Assembly (NCBI GenBank): GCA_031552735.1
Contig: JAVBMF010000029.1
Location: 1-5,796, forward strand
Source of the DNA: JAVBUY01 sp031552735
GTDB taxonomy: Bacteria; Bacillota; Clostridia; Christensenellales; Aristaeellaceae
Reading direction: 5' to 3'
Length of the DNA: 5,796 nt
How positions within the stretch are numbered: position 1 is the first letter of the stretch; the number at the start of each line of letters is the position of its first letter. A program made the translations under genes and the position numbers. The notes under the pieces were generated by a model, which was not told the DNA's origin, searched no databases, and worked only from the letters and a program-made list of their open reading frames with translations. Positions 5,331 through 5,796 of this stretch are shown here, in pieces.

Positions 5331-5606
5331 CGGCTTTTATTCCGATTTGCAATCGGAAGCCGTTGTCTCCGGTCCGTCGCTTTTCCTCGCACGCCATCGC
5401 AAGTAAATGCCCCAACGCACGGCTGTCTCCACCGGGCGCGGGGCCCTGCGAAACCTGTGTGGTTTGTGTCGTAGCTTTGGCTTGTTCGTAGCCCCCGCGC
5501 CCGTTGGAGCCGGGGACGCTATGGGGCATGTACCTGCGATGCCAAGCGAGGAAAAGTGCCGGACTGGAGGCGCGGGCTTCCGGCCTTGGCCGGATTCAGG
5601 CCCGCG
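5328..5606. repeat. Long imperfect foldback (nested inverted repeats)
   Basis: Two arms (about 5361-5443 and 5493-5573) are imperfect reverse complements, sharing CTTTTCCTCGC, CATCGCA and ATGCCCC. At the core, CGGGCGCGGGG (5433-5443) pairs perfectly with CCCCGCGCCCG (5493-5503), extended by CTCCA/TGGAG. Inside the loop is a small AAACC/GGTTT hairpin (5451-5465). Each outer end carries its own hairpin: CAACGGCTT/AAGCCGTTG with inner CCGATT/AATCGG (5328-5365), and CGCGGGC/GCCCGCG with inner CCGGCC/GGCCGG (5571-5606). No protein-coding gene is credible here. It may be two head-to-head copies of another repeat, or a MITE-like or structured-RNA element. Confidence 0.75.
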
Positions 5607-5625
5607 ACGAACATTGGGGCGGAGC

Positions 5626-5796
5626 GCCGTCGCGCCAGTGGCGCGATGAGACGGCTCGGAAGCCCAATGAGCCAACGAGCTTGCGTAGCAAGCGACTATG
5701 GCGAATTGAGGGAGGCACCCGAGCGAGGCGAGCATATGCCCATAGCGGCCAACCGGCGAACCCGGGCGCAATTGCCTTTCTGGTTCTCTTTGGGCT
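5626..5796 (+). repeat. Composite dispersed repeat, right copy (cut by window end)
   Basis: Positions 5632-5721 match 1-90 with three mismatches. Positions 5755-5796 match 124-165 with three mismatches. The 33-nt segment between them (5722-5754) matches its counterpart at only about 18 of 33 positions but has exactly the same length. The extra bases at 5626-5631 supply the outer stem GCCGTC, pairing with GACGGC further in, around the inner GCGCC/GGCGC hairpin. The copy continues beyond the window. Confidence 0.85.

Noticed and set aside
5314..5771. Open frames of 71-144 codons in the right repeat block
   Set aside because: They run through the foldback and composite repeat in several frames, with no domain and no ribosome site.

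Overview
The window carries a compact five-gene island for corrinoid-dependent methyl transfer, set between two blocks of dispersed structured repeats. The genes are rich in G+C (about 68% in a hand-counted line of the regulator gene). Strong AGGAGG-type ribosome binding sites precede three of the five starts, with a GGAGG before a fourth. One gene is a PocR-sensor AraC regulator next to B12-dependent methyltransferase genes. Together these suggest an anaerobic, G+C-rich member of the Clostridia (Bacillota). That assignment is inference; no taxonomic marker gene is present.

Layout: 1-530 holds repeats only. There is a composite repeat (1-190), a 34-bp tandem array (157-272), and two minus-strand copies of the same hairpin repeat (320-486). 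A clean intrinsic terminator (520-557) closes a leftward operon. In transcription order that operon is a corrinoid protein (2663-2031), a DUF1638 protein (2021-1272) and an unrecognised 217-residue protein (1203-550). A 119-bp divergent control region (2664-2782) separates it from a rightward pair: the PocR/AraC regulator (2783-4033) and a MtaA-like, uroporphyrinogen-decarboxylase-fold methyltransferase (4125-5135). After a likely terminator (5151-5197) come an inverted copy of the repeat (5208-5330), a roughly 280-bp foldback region (5328-5606), and a further direct copy of the composite repeat running off the window end (5632-5796).

How it may work: the corrinoid protein should accept a methyl group from a substrate-specific methyltransferase. 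The MtaA-like protein would then pass it to a thiol or a folate-type acceptor. The PocR/AraC protein probably senses a small ligand and controls both transcripts from the shared region, where overlapping divergent promoters, a palindrome over both -10 elements, and a pair of AraC-spaced direct repeats can be seen. No substrate methyltransferase (MtaB, MtbB, MttB or MtmB type) and no corrinoid activase is present. The substrate is therefore unknown, and DUF1638 plus the unknown protein are the unexplained parts.

The most unusual non-coding signals are the repeats. A 67-bp sequence with one mismatch flanks the whole gene island in inverted orientation. A composite repeat flanks it in direct orientation. 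Copies of the repeat keep hairpins while changing the paired bases.
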